Positions 11,251 through 23,130 of a DNA stretch of 64,000 nucleotides are shown piece by piece. The stretch lies in the NCBI GenBank assembly GCA_013339765.2, contig CM023454.1:38120950-38184949 (forward strand). The letters are read 5' to 3'. Made by a program: the position numbers and the translations under genes. The notes under the pieces were generated by a model that saw only the letters and a program-made list of their open reading frames with translations, ran no database searches and was not told the DNA's origin. This stretch comes from Haemaphysalis longicornis. Its lineage: Eukaryota > Arthropoda > Arachnida > Ixodida > Ixodidae. How positions within the stretch are numbered: the first letter of the stretch is position 1; each line of letters opens with the position of its first letter.

Positions 11251-12345
11251 CGGGCTTCCTACAGGTGGTCAAGGTAGGCATCGGCTGCTGAGAGATGCTG
11301 TGTAAGTAATATGTTCTGCGTGTAAGGGTGTTGTAGTCGCCATATGTGGCGTCATTCTTCAAATTCTTCCATTGGTATTGTGATGAAAAGGGGGCTCTCG
11401 TCAGGGCCTCCCAGACGGTTAGTCGGACCACTCCATTGCGGTGATGGAGAGCGTGGTTGGAGATACAAAATTCCATGCCGAAATGATCGCTAAAAGGAGT
11501 CGGCCTTCCTGTCATACTCTTACGACATGTCGTGTAAACGTGAAATGGGCAATGGAATTCTCAGTTAGGCTGTGCCCGAACCGGCTTGTGTAAGTGACTT
11601 CATTGCCCAGGAGAAAATGGTAACTTTACGTAGCACGAAAGAGTATACCATTCTTTTCTTAAATTCGCGAAGTTATCCCCACGTGAGATTCGGTACGTTA
11701 AAATGTTTGAGTAATCGGCACGGGTCATTTTAAGTGATTCGGACCACTGTATGAAGCACGTGCTCTATGGCTGTTAAATGTTAAGTAGGTGCGCTCTACA
11801 GGTTAAGGATAAAGCGGCTTTGTTCCCGCTTGCCGTAAACGATGAGCTCTACCAAAACGTATTCGCGAGGAGACGCAATGGGTATCTGTTGGTTCGGAAG
11901 AGTACACTTGAGACATATTGCTGTTCGTAGATGCGGTGTGTTGCCGTAAGTGTTGTAATCACGCAGCATGAGTGATGGGTTGATCCTTTCTTCTAGTGGC
12001 AATACGCCCTGGGGGTTGGTGGCAGTGCACAGTTTCGAGGCGTATTTCTTGCTTTTAAATGTTCGGCAACACCACTGATATAAAGAGGCGGGGGCTGCAC
12101 AGAGAGTGTACGGGTCATTCTGGTCCTTGTCTTGGGGTGGGTATTCAAGGACGAAAGTTCTTTCAGGAGCGCAGAAGCTTTCCGTGAGAAGACGGAGCGT
12201 GGCGTTGCCCGTCTCCGTAATGATTTCAATAGGGAATGTCGTAGCTCTTTCGATGTACTGCTCGGCATAGGGGATGATGGCGGCTATGATTTGCATGTTG
12301 ACAAGTTTTACTACTTGGGATGGCGTGAGTCGGGTGGGATTCACA
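11250..12345 (-). pseudogene. AP-endonuclease part of ORF2 (minus-strand element)
   Basis: The 182-codon open frame 12344-11796 ends in a stretch (AICLKCTLPNQQIPI...VLVELIVYGKREQS) with the pattern of the first third of an APE-type endonuclease from I/R1-like elements. Beyond its stop, the frames contain a remnant of the D-F-N-A-P/W-G block (HFNVPNLTWG, about 11.68 kb), in which the expected catalytic aspartate before F-N is histidine. The domain is broken by multiple stops and has lost a catalytic residue. Confidence 0.6.
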
Positions 12346-12372
12346 GTAGTTTCAAGTGGTATTAACAGTCTA

Positions 12373-13200
12373 TTAGGTTTCCAGTGCTTCCACTCGGCTT
12401 AGAGGTTGAGCGTTTAGCACCAGGTGTGGTTTGATGGCGCTGAGAAGGGCTTGTGGGACGGCAGAAGAGGTAGGGAAAGGAGAAAATGGTTCGTGTCGCA
12501 TTGAGATGCGGAATAAGCGTTGGTAGAGCGTGCAGCTGCAGTAGACCAGCTTACCTCGTTGTTGGCGACAGAAGGTTTCTTTTTCGATGGTGCAGTTGGC
12601 ACGAAGGGGCGTGGGTATCCTTACCCGCCGTTGTATGCGAATGTAAGTGCACTTTCCACTTGGGATGGCACGCATGGTCTTTAGATAACGAGAATCGGCC
12701 GTATTTCGAATACTTTGAGTCCACAGATTGGCGACACACGTAATGAAAAAGCTAAGTTCACCACATACGCGGTAAACTTGTACAGATCGGCGAAATGGTC
12801 GACAATGGAGGAGGACTCTGCACACCTTTGAATAAAACGGCACGTCGTGCCCTTGGAATGTCAGAAGCACCGAGCGGGGGTGAACCATAAATCGGGCGTA
12901 TATGAGGGTCGGGTAGTTTCCTCAAAGATAGTCGTGAAGATTGGCATCTGTAATGGTCGGTTCCAGGCTGTGAGTTACCCCTTGTATGGTGCCGGATGGA
13001 GGCCTCATGTGCGTGGCAAATTTGCATAGCACCGTTAGTATTTGAAGCATTTGGATTTTTCTGAGTGGGACGGCAAGGTCTGGGTCGGTCGTAATTGCTG
13101 CGATCACATTTGCGTTGCTTGCACGAGCAGGTTGGCTCATTGTTGAGTGACGATATGTCGACCTCACATTTGGCTGCAAAGGCTTCGGTCAGTGCTGTTC
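12373..13200 (-). pseudogene. ORF1 (gag-like) of the minus-strand element
   Basis: Two frames make up the readable part. The first, 13179-12922, has LRKIQMLQILTVLCKFA and then GVTHSLEPTITDANLHDYL. The second, 12888-12373, opens with SVLLTFQGHDVPFYSKV and CRPFRRSVQVYRVCGEL. The phrase LLTFQG...PFY followed by a C-rPfRR-v-vC-CG segment is the join between the RRM-like and zinc-knuckle regions of ORF1 in I/R1-like elements. The zinc knuckles themselves are destroyed. The plus-strand element at 14.57 kb has the same phrase with moderate similarity, so the two are relatives rather than recent copies. Confidence 0.7.
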
Positions 13201-14015
13201 TGGTCAGCCTAGTCAGGTTTAACAGCGCGCGCGGTCGGTAGATGATCGTGTAGTCGTTCGTTTAGAGTCTTGGTGAGGGATTACAGGGTCCGTTTTCGCG
13301 GGCGGCATGGCTGGCAATCAGAGTGCATTGGCTGTGGGGTGCTCGTGGCACCATAAGTTGCTTGGATTCCGTTTTGTTGTGAGCTCGATCAACGGGTTGT
13401 CCGGGAGAAAAGTGCTTCCACTGAGCTGCTGGAATTCCAAAATGGCGAACTGGGACGGGGCTGTGGTAGCGCTTAGCACATGGTCATTCGCCGGTGCTTG
13501 TTGGCTATGCCGAAGAGAAAGGCCTACTAAGTAGGCCTAGCGGATGCGGCGTGGTGGCTATTTTTGTAGCGGATAACTGGGGCTGTCAATGCCCGATACG
13601 CATCGCCCAGATTTCACATGTGGCGCATCGAAGTCAGCAATGCGGTGGTAGTGGTCGTTTAGGCACACAAAAAATTGGCAGTTCACCACAAGGGTGCTGA
13701 GACGATAAGTACAGCTCTGTTTCGGATGTCTTTTCTATCGCTCAATCAGGGAATATCAAGTTCTTCCAGAAACATTTATTTGCTATCAGCTAGCGGAAGG
13801 GAACAGCTCGCACGTGAGAAAAATATTATAGAACTACTCACTGAATAGTATGTAGACTGCCATCAGAAGGTCCGATGTTTCACCAACCGAACTAAGCCTA
13901 CTTTGTAGAGCTGGCTACGATTAGTGGATCCGAGAGCTCGAGCACATCTCGAACTTGCGTTCGAGACAGTGAAGTCAGTGCACGTGCATCAGGTTAGCCG
14001 CCTGTTTGCGCCAAC

Positions 14016-15160
14016 ATGAACATAGATCCACTGAGCGGGTGCACGCAACCGGTAGGCAATCCCAGGATCCTCGTGCTTCGCAATAAGTCAACCATGTCGC
14101 AATCATCAAAAAAGCAACTTAAAACTACTGCGAGACCACCACCTCTTGACACACACCACCTGGACTACCGCAAGTTGAATACATGGTCGTGTACGCCCCG
14201 AAGGCAGGACTGACCGTTTCGGCGTGGACACGCGAGCAAGATCTCAAAGCATCGCCACATTATGCCAAACTCCCAAGCAAGAATGCTACGATGACGTAGT
14301 CGTTTAAGTACAAAGCCCCAAGAACGTAATTGTTGCTCGCACCCGGGATTCTGAAAAAGCCGTCATGGTCAGCGGGATGCCATCTCTCTGGGTCGAAGCA
14401 GGTAACCATGAAGCCTGAACCGAACACAAGTAGTCGAGTAATCCATGTCTTCGATCCCGAAGTCAACATTGAGATACTACAGGATGTAGTACATGCCAAC
14501 AGGCCTCTGCTCCTGCACGCACGCCTTATGGGCCGAACCGCCTTGGCCCTACTGACCTTTCAAGGTCCACACATTCAATTTTACCTTAAAATGGGAAGCC
14601 TTCTCTACCGATGCCACCCATTTCGGCGACCTCTGCAATTGTATCGCATTGCGGAAAACGTGGCCAACGGCGAGATGTGCGCTCAAACCCGACGGACCAA
14701 AGGGCATCGACTGTGAACTAAAAAACCCAGCCAGTGACCATCAGTGTGCACTCTGATACAAACTGTTTTACCTGCCCCTGGCCCCCACCACCGCCAGGAA
14801 GGGCTACCGTAAGAAGTCAATCCCAATGATCTCAAAAGTTTCGAAGACCTGTCACACTGATATGCAAGGACCATTAGTGTACAAGGTAAGTTATGTCGGC
14901 CAGAGTGGCGAATGCCCCCGATTTTCTAGAGCTTCTCCTTATCTCAGTCATAATGCCTGACACGCAAACACCACACACACAACCACCATCCGAGCTGACA
15001 CAACTGCTGAAGCAGATAACACCACAAAACGGTGACTTGTAAAAGGAAATAGAGGCATTGAAACCCTGGATACAAAGGCCGTCTAGCTCTCCATTCGTCC
15101 CAGATACACTACAGGCATTGCTGGAAGAAAAATACTCCCACATGTTTTGTGCCTTATAAC
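14016..15160 (+). pseudogene. ORF1 (gag-like) of the plus-strand element
   Basis: The best frame (14330-14716, 128 codons) has ALALLTFQGPHIQFYLK followed by LLYRCHPFRRPLQLYRI. This is the same junction between an RRM-like fold and zinc knuckles as in the minus-strand element at 12.8 kb. The following knuckle region survives only as fragments in other frames (DHQC near 14.74 kb). Flanking frames at 14.0-14.2 and 14.9-15.2 kb are probably the N- and C-terminal parts. It is inactive. Confidence 0.65.
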
Positions 15161-15497
15161 CGAGTCCACCCATGTCCCCAAGCAGCTACTTAGTTAAACT
15201 GTTAAAAATATGCCTGGGCCCATCAACCAAATCGCGTCGAGGACGACAGCATTAGAAATCCCGCCATCTCTTGAACTTTTACTTCAGTCGCTAGAATCTC
15301 AGATTACCCAGTTTTATACCCCCAATATAAAAGCACCCAAAAATTCATGCCAAGATGGCTTCCAGCCGGACCCAGTGATGCGGTGTGCTAGCGAATCTGC
15401 AGTGTGATCATAATCAACTCATGAAGTGGAGCGAAAGAAATAAAATAAAAATCTATAATTGGTACTTGCGGTCATTAGAAGACAAATTAAAGACTAG

Positions 15498-16330
15498 ATG
15501 CAGGCATCACCCCTCCACATTTTCGCTCTTCAAGAAACTGATACGCCACAACCTACCTTGCGTGGCTTTGAAACGTACACGAGTGACCGCAATCACCGAA
15601 TGGCGGTGTTAGTGAAGGAAGACTTGACGGCCCTTAGAGCATTTGATCACATCATCTATCGCCCGTACCTTCAAAAAAGTCATTTCGGTTTGGCCTGGCC
15701 ACCCGGAACCTATTCATCCTTTACATATACAGCCACCAGACCAGCCCCTTGCGGACCTAATTTTGGTTGCGGCAATCAAGAAGCCAGGCCCAAACCCCAG
15801 AGTGTTCCTTTTGTACTTCACCGCGCCTCATCACTCCTGGTGCTAGCCACACGCAATAAGCCGTGGGCGTTGCTACAAGGAACACAAAATTCGCAGCTTG
15901 TGCAATGCAACGATTTAACCTTTCCTGCGAGACTGGAAACAAGTAGGCCAATAAAAACATTCCAGATGTCACATTTATAGCATATGTTACCGAATTTTAT
16001 TGGCAATGGCCTCCAGATAATCTAAGGATCGACCACTCTATCACCACCATGACACGGCTCGAGGCACCCCAGACCACGGCCTAGTAAAAGCAAAGCTCAC
16101 AGATTTCGGCGCGATTCGGTAAGATTCGAAAGACTTACCATCTCCAAAAAACACTGAACTCCGGACCGCGAAGATAGAAGAACTAATTGAATGCCACACC
16201 AAAACCATACCTTTCAGAACTCAAACACCGGTTATTGACACACATCTAGACACTCTACGGCAGCTCGAAGAGGTATTACCAAACAGGAGAAAACCCGAAG
16301 AACCATCGGAGACCTAAAACAAACCGCTCG
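15498..16330 (+). pseudogene. Endonuclease and linker of ORF2 (plus-strand element)
   Basis: The 160-codon frame 15498-15980 starts with HIFALQETDTPQPTLRGF. This is the L-Q-E-T motif of APE-type endonucleases, in which the glutamate is catalytic. The next part (TYTSDRNHRMAVLVKEDLTA) matches the segment that follows in I/R1-like elements. Beyond 15.98 kb the frame breaks. A remnant of the linker to the RT (PVIDTHLDTLRQLEEVL) is seen at 16.23 kb in another frame. Confidence 0.7.
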
Positions 16331-16684
16331 AATTGATAGAGGCAGCAGAGTATACAAAACACTGCAAATGCAAAATGGGTGAATATTTATAACAAAAAGA
16401 GCAGCGCGTTGAGCCCCAAAAAGACATAGAAGTTGCTACGACATCTACTTGGCTCAAAACGACCAAAGGACGCAACGCAACAGCGAAATCTGTGAAATCT
16501 ACTATTAAATCTACACCAAGACACGCAGGAGCCCATGCTTGCATTTTTCAAAAAAAAAACATTCGCTAGCTGGCACCTTTCCATCAACACGGAGACGCGC
16601 CGACATAATGCTGATTCCTAAACCCCTCGAACGAATCCACATTAAAAACCTTCCACATGTGCCGACATCCTACCCCGTAGGATA

Positions 16685-17820
16685 TGAGCCTACCACTAAA
16701 AGCGTATCCAATATGTAGAAATTGATTACATCAGATCAGACCAACTTGACCAGTACTGAGGAGTACCCCAAGGATCCATTTTAGACCCCATTCTCAGCCT
16801 AATTTACTTGAATGATATACATACCTGCATTGATCCGGGCGTAAAACACTGATGTTAATCGCAGAAGACTGCATAATCTACACAGCTGTGCCGACCATTG
16901 ATGACCAAATGAAACTAAACACTTCCCTAACTAACATTTCTGCCTGATGCGCAAATGGCGGTTGCAGATTGACGCACCAAAACAAAAAGTATCATTATAA
17001 CCCAGAAAAAAACAGCCCTTATGCTTTCATTACGATCTAGCAATTCACATTTTAACTGAGACGGACAGTGTGAAATACCTAAGTGTACCAATTGCTAAAA
17101 ATGTAAAGTGGAACATACATATCAATATATGTACTAAACATTAAAAAAACTAGAATTTTTGTGACAAAAACTATCAGCGACCCCTCCTAAAGCAGATGTA
17201 GCAGCGTATGCACTGCTAGTACGTCCAATTCTTGAATACGCGAGCGTAGTATGGAACCCTCACCAGACATAGCTCATTGATAAGATAGAACAGATACACA
17301 AAATATAGGCCTCCGCTTCATTTACTCGAAATACTCACGGTGCGATAGCATAACCACACTCCGCAACCACGCTTGCCAACAAACATTGTTTTCCGGCAGA
17401 CAGGTGTTATCTTAAAATTCCTTTATCTTTATCAAAGCGCCCTAAACATAGAAAATACTTGTATATACGACCTGTTTTTTATTATTCACGTAGAACCAGC
17501 CTGTAATATCAGACCTTTTGTTCCTCGTAGTAACAATATCAAATTTCCCCATTTTCGACTAACCATAGAAACAGAAAAAAAATTACCTAGTGGAGTTCTT
17601 GAAGCGTGTTCTGTGGGTTGGCAAAGTTGAAATAGTGTATAACTCTGAATATTATTAAAACTGTGTTAACCTGTGAAATATAAGCATACATCGCCATTAT
17701 TATCCTATTTATTGTAACATCTTTGACGAGCTTTGTTAAAGTATCCTATTTTTTGCATAGTACCACTCCTGTGTGAGCCATTACCTAGGCTTAGAGTACG
17801 AATAAATACCTAAATAAAAC
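16685..17820 (+). mobile_element. CR1-like retrotransposon fragment inserted in the plus-strand element
   Basis: This is a 5'-truncated CR1-like ORF2. It begins in the RT (QYVEIDYIRSDQ, 16.71 kb), followed by motif B (GVPQGSILDPIL, 16.76 kb) and I-Y-L-N-D-I. The motif C block is decayed (about 16.86 kb). The thumb region reads VRPILEYASVVWNPHQ (17.22 kb). The end is a 3' UTR with ACGAATAAATACCTAAATA at 17.79-17.82 kb, which is a CR1-type terminus. There are many stops and frame changes. The boundaries are set by where the host element stops and resumes and are accurate to about 20 bp. I could not identify a clear target site duplication. Confidence 0.8.
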
Positions 17821-17821
17821 A

Positions 17822-18960
17822 CCATGTCTTTGGAAAGCTCTTTGAACACCTAGTGAACCTTAAACAGAACATCTTGAAGATAAAAAGCACTATCCTCACA
17901 GAGTGTTAGGATTCCGATCCCATCTCTCTACCCAGTACGTATTGCTGCAGCTGAACAAAACTAAATTAAATACAACCCGAGCATAACCACCAGCAGACCA
18001 TCCTGGATCTTGAAGTTGAAGGCGCCTTCGAAAACATCACTCACGGAGCTATCATCAAAGCACCCCTAGACTCCAACTACGGGCAAGCAACGTACCCCCT
18101 TTGTATGAGCGTTCCTGTGAGGCCGCACCCCCCAAAATTAGACTGTCTCTAATACAACGGACGCATTTAAACACCGTTGAAAGTCACGCCTCGAGGCACC
18201 CATATTTCGCGCTTACCATTTATTATTGGCTTGCTTCAACTGCCATCCTAGCTTTCGGACACCCCGAACTAGATCACGCCATTTACGCCGATGATCTTAC
18301 AATCTGTAAGAACAAGGGACAAGCCGGAGACCAGCCGGACAGACTTCAGAATGTTATATACAGGATGACAGAGCACTTAAAATGACGTGGCCTGGCGTGC
18401 GGCCTTAGTCAGTCAGCTTTACTGGTCCTTCGTGTACGCACACGAGTTAGACCACCCAACGCAACGTCCGACAGAATTTTCAGCATCGCATCCATCCCGG
18501 TAAATCACGTTACATCACTCGAATTTTAGGAGTACCACATCATATAGACGGCTCCGTTTACGACTTCTAACCGCAAGAAAACATTACTGTCATACAGTTG
18601 ATTCTTTTGTTCAGACTGTTATGCACCCAGCATAGCAGGCTTCCAAAGAGACCCGTGCCGCCTGGTTGACAAAGCGCAGCTCGTACGCCACCCAACAAAT
18701 TGAACTGCGCCCGCAGGAAAACTAAAAATATATGCCCTAATCCCAAAATCATGTAGGCTCGCCCTGGGGCTGCTCGCTTGTACAACTACCACCATCCTTC
18801 GCAAGCTTCGACTATGCAGAACCTTGAGCGAAATTCTCGTAGCAGAACGAGCAGGCCAACTAAAGCTACTACCTGTACCTCCAACTGACCCCAATCCAAG
18901 AAACGTGCCTCCTGTATACAACAAGTAGGAAAAAATATCCTTAAGAAATAAATTCACCGA
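17822..18960 (+). pseudogene. Reverse transcriptase, distal part (plus-strand element)
   Basis: The segment opens with VFGKLFEHL (17.83 kb) and GFRSHLSTQYVLLQLN (17.91 kb), the RT blocks that follow T-S-C-V in this group. In the frame 18101-18385, LDHAIYADDLTI (about 18.27 kb) is an intact motif C (Y-A-D-D) with the usual L-xH-A-[IL] lead. Motif A (D...AF) is readable only as LDLEVEGAFENI at about 18.01 kb in another frame. Motif B is missing. Despite the intact Y-A-D-D it is not a functional RT. Confidence 0.75.
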
Positions 18961-19413
18961 CAACCCGGATGTCTATCACACAGTCGTCGCCGGAAAGCCC
19001 AACTACCAGGCCCATGGTGCAGTAGTCATTTGTCATGAAGAACCGCAATGTCAGGAGCAACAGTCTGAACTCAGCCCGACGCCGAAGAAGAGCCATCGTC
19101 ATAGCGGCCACTATTAGCGAAAAACAACTGTCACCATCTTCTCGCACTTGAAGCCTGAGTAGTAAGCGAAGCAAGCATGGGCTTTGAAGTGCCCATTATT
19201 TTCAGTTCGTCGTTTCTGTGCGGTTGAGGCACGTAGCTACTCTTATATTTACTCTTTAGTTTCCATGGAACCTACCACACTTTCCACTTACTGGAACTAC
19301 GAAATGGGAAACTGCGTGCACTCTATGGCTGTTTGGTATACTACTCAGTGTTCCTTTACGGGAAGATGGTGTAATTTTATTGGAGGGGGGGTGTTAGAGC
19401 GTAGAGGCATTAA

Positions 19414-19508
19414 AGTTAGAGAGAGACGTTGTACGTGGTATTGGTTTGCCTTTATTTAGGCAATATATAATCATGTTAAGAGAGAGAGACGTTGTACGCG
19501 GTATGAGT
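19414..19508. repeat. Direct repeat of about 30 bp, spacing 59-60 bp
   Basis: Two copies of GTTA(A)GAGAGAGACGTTGTACG-GGTAT start at 19414 and 19474. The copies differ by one short indel in the GA run and by T versus C near the end. The intervening 30 bp is AT-rich. It looks like a two-unit minisatellite. Confidence 0.8.
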
Positions 19509-19559
19509 TTGTCCTAATAATTCATTATCGCCATCATGTTCAACGTAGGTGACGTCGAG

Positions 19560-19775
19560 CTGTGGTTGGCACTCCGTCTCCGTTACGACCGCCTCATGGT
19601 CTGTAAAATGTCAAGTGAATAGCTGTTGTGTTGGATGAACCTTGAGTTGCTGAACATGAGGTCGATGTATGTTCCTCGGATGGTTGAGGGCTGCTGGTAA
19701 TCACGGCCCATCGAGACTCGCCCACGCAAGTCGCTGCCGACGATGATAAAACGTCAAAGGCGCGTGAAGCGTGAA
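19560..19775 (-). pseudogene. AP-endonuclease-like fragment, minus strand
   Basis: On the minus strand, the phrase RGTYIDLMFSNSR is followed about 20 codons later, after a frame change, by DHEAVVTE. The pairing T-x-I-D-L-[MV]-F...S-D-H-[RK]-A-V is the second half of APE-type endonucleases. Such domains occur in many non-LTR elements and also in Helentron-type Helitrons, and I cannot tell which from this fragment. The serine before D-H is lost in the frame change. About 70 codons are recognisable. Confidence 0.5.
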
Positions 19776-19785
19776 GCAAACTATT

Positions 19786-20235
19786 ACACTTATCACTGAC
19801 TCAGAACAGGCTTCACCGCATTACCTAGCAGGACGATATTCTCTGAATTCGCTCACACTTCTACAAAACACAAAAACTGTACCGACAATTCACATTGTTT
19901 TGACGACTGGCCATGTCTCCCTCCGGGGGAACGAAGCGGATCACGGCTCTGCCCGCGAGAGTTTACAGCGGGCGTTCCCATGGGAGGCTGACGAAAAATC
20001 TGCAATCGCCACTGTCATCCACTCAGTTCCACGGACATGTAAAACATACACGGACATGTAATACAATTATCTGTGCGAACGCCTCATTTACCCCCTACTC
20101 ACCCGAGACTCAATACACAAGACTCACCAATCTAGAGCCGAATTCGAACACAGACGTACTACAAAATAGCCCTTATACATCACATTTCATCAACTGTTTT
20201 TCCCTACAACTGGTAAATATATCATACATCATACA
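19786..20235 (+). pseudogene. Distal RNase H and C-terminus (plus-strand element)
   Basis: The frame 19771-20061 contains ITLITDSEQASPHYLAGR, the second catalytic-aspartate strand of an RNase HI-like domain (T-D-S). About 35 codons later comes TGHVSLRGNEADHGSA, the G-H-x-x-x-x-G-N-E-x-A-D block with the final aspartate. The first strand and the glutamate helix are missing because of the foreign segment upstream. The reading continues in other frames to about 20.2 kb, where similarity stops before any C-terminal zinc knuckle. Confidence 0.8.
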
Positions 20236-20311
20236 CAACCTCTAGCATCGTGTGGGGGTGCGTTAAACATGCCAACCAAATTCTATCTTCCGGATTGGAG
20301 AGGTGGGAGCA

Positions 20312-20545
20312 TCCGCTGCGGTGGCTCAGTGGGAGAGACGTTGCGCTGCTGAGCACAAGGACGCGGGTTACATTCTGGGCCGCGGCGGCCGCTTTTCTAC
20401 TGGAGGTGAAAGGCAAAATCTTTTTGCGTACGAGATTTCCGCGCACGGTAAGGATCACCACGAGGTCAAAATTATTCACGACCCCTCACTACTATGGCGA
20501 GCTTCATCGCCTGCGTTGCGTGGGCGTATTAAACGTGCAAACAGT
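20312..20545 (+). repeat. tRNA-derived SINE (Ruka-like), nearly complete
   Basis: The head has an A box (GTGGCTCAGTGGGAGAGA) and, after about 30 nt, a degraded B box (GGGTTACATTC against the usual GGTTCGAATC). The body carries CCGCGGCGGC-GC, GCGCACGGTAAGGATCACC, GAGGTCAAAATTATTC and CCCTCACTACTATGGCGA, then CATCGCCTGCGTTG and ATTAAAC. This order of blocks is what I recall of the Ruka-type SINE of ticks. A partial minus-strand copy is at 7.9 kb. The B box substitutions suggest that it no longer transcribes well. Confidence 0.8.
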
Positions 20546-20579
20546 TAAAGCGTTAAACCTTGCAATGGCCGAAGACTAG

Positions 20580-21399
20580 GGTTAACGAGTGTGGAAAACC
20601 ACGAACGTCTAAGTACCATGAGCAGGCAATTTGCTGATATAAGTTGTGACTGCAAACAAATGAAATTATTTCTAAGTACTTTGGTTGTGTCCATAGCAGG
20701 GCTTTCGAAATTAATATGCAGGGACGTTCTCTAAGTACCTACATTTATGTGCGTTCTGAAGAGAAAGGGGAAGAGAAAATATAACTTCTGGACTTATGCA
20801 ATTTTTTAAATTTTTATATTGCTGATATAAAAAACCGGCCAACACCTATGTTGCTTTATGAAGGCAATGAAAAGTAGGTCGTACAATGATGCCATATAGC
20901 GCAGTGCCCTTACCACAGTCTTAAAAGCCACAAAGCATAGGAAATACCAAAATAAAAATGAGGTCGTCCTGAATAGCGTCGCCTTTCTGAATACAGCAGG
21001 AAGGGGGATGGCAGAAGTCCTATGGGCCACGGGTGACAGACTAGCCACAGCGCAGCCCCCCGCTGAATGACTGCTCTGTCCTCATGCGCTTTTGTCGCAT
21101 TGTCGCAGTGCTCTTCTACGCTTTGCTGTTTTTTCCGTGCGAGCTTGTTGCTGCGCATTTTTTATTGCTGTGCTGCTCTGAGGCAATCGCCTTTGCCGTG
21201 GGGTATATTGACGCCGTGTCTAAGCTAAGTGCTCTTTTTTCGCGCGTCCATTTGTGCGTGCACTTCGGTCGGTATACCTGGTCTGAATATCAACCGCCGG
21301 TGAGGTTTTAGATGCGGAGCTTCTCAGGCTACGGGCTGTGTTCCTGCCTTTCTGGTCGTAGTCGTTGTTGTCCGGCATCCGCACCGCCACTGCTCATGC

Positions 21400-21400
<1 letters not shown>
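20580..21400. other. No recognisable feature
   Basis: This is a mixed sequence with short frames on both strands, none with motifs. A GC-rich patch near 21.0-21.3 kb (TTTTTTCCGTGCGAGC type) leads into the dispersed repeat copy. Confidence 0.5.
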
Positions 21401-22600
<1,200 letters not shown>

Positions 22601-23130
22601 AGTACACGTTTGTTCAAGTGATTGTGGGGCAAATAAGCCGGCTCGGTCCAACCAGCCGCTGAGAGCCCTGATGATGTGGGCAGCCACTTCCGGCTGCTCT
22701 TGGGCACTCGCAGCAGCAGCCAGCCACAATCCGGTGCAGTTGTGTTTGGTTAGGGTTGTAGGGCACTCCTACAGAATGTGGTCCTGGGTAGGGGGAATAA
22801 CGCAGTGTGGACAGATTTGGGGCGGGGATGACATCTGGCGTGCGTTAGAATAGATTTAGCCGAGTGGTTGCGGGCAGTGTATATGTTTGCGTCTGCGGAA
22901 TGATTACTTGCTCCTGAGGGGTAAGCCCGGAATGAAGGGGACGGAACGAGCGGCCTATGCTTAGAATGTCTGCTAAGGTGCGGAGCGGAGGGGGAGGACA
23001 AGGATTTGTGTGGCGCTGGCTACGTCCTACAAGCGAACGAAACAATTGTTTTGATGTAAACACCTGAGAAAGTGCTGGATACCACAGCCCAGCAGATAGC
23101 GTAGTGGTTACCGAAGCAGAGTGTATTATG
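22601..23130 (-). pseudogene. 3' end of a non-LTR retrotransposon ORF2, minus strand
   Basis: On the minus strand one frame reads ICPHCVIPPTQDHIL, then a stop, then ECP at about 22.8 kb. This is the C-x2-C-x8-H...C zinc knuckle typical of the ORF2 C-terminus after RNase H in I/R1-like elements. Upstream, LTPQEQVII and TYTLPATTRLNLF correspond to the segment that precedes the knuckle. The tail (AAAASAQEQPEVAAHII) runs to the end of the coding part directly beside the GATA array. RT and RNase H are absent. Several frame changes are needed. Confidence 0.65.

Larger units (their letters stand above)
8575..13320 (-). mobile_element. I/R1-like non-LTR retrotransposon, minus strand, decayed
   Basis: Reading right to left, the order is ORF1-like sequence (13.2-12.4 kb), endonuclease (12.1-11.3 kb), RT linker and RT (11.25-9.98 kb), RNase H (about 9.4 kb) and a C-terminal region ending near 8.6 kb. 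The element appears to end at a short ATGATGAT run (plus strand 8579-8590), a tail type also seen on family A in this window. All reading frames are interrupted many times. The 5' boundary is not clear, and related sequence may extend towards 13.7 kb. It lies head-to-head with the plus-strand element at 14.0-20.2 kb. No target site duplication was found. Confidence 0.75.
19190..19785. other. Foreign segment inside the plus-strand element
   Basis: The RNase H part of the plus-strand element resumes at about 19.79 kb, and the sequence before it from about 19.19 kb does not read as RNase H. The segment holds a local direct repeat (19414-19508) and a minus-strand endonuclease-like fragment (19560-19770), each listed separately. 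Its exact limits are uncertain by tens of bases on the left side. Confidence 0.45.
13980..20235 (+). mobile_element. I/R1-like non-LTR retrotransposon, plus strand, with two foreign insertions
   Basis: The order is ORF1 (14.0-15.2 kb), endonuclease (15.5-16.3 kb) and RT start (16.56-16.68 kb). A CR1-like insertion follows (about 16.68-17.82 kb). The RT resumes (17.82-18.9 kb), then comes a second foreign segment (about 19.19-19.78 kb) and the distal RNase H (19.79-20.2 kb). Every frame is broken. The continuity of the host element across the CR1-like segment is supported by the conserved T-S-C-V-x-GKLFEHL block. Its left half (PTSYPV-like) lies at 16.66 kb and its right half (VFGKLFEHL) at 17.83 kb. 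Confidence 0.75.
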
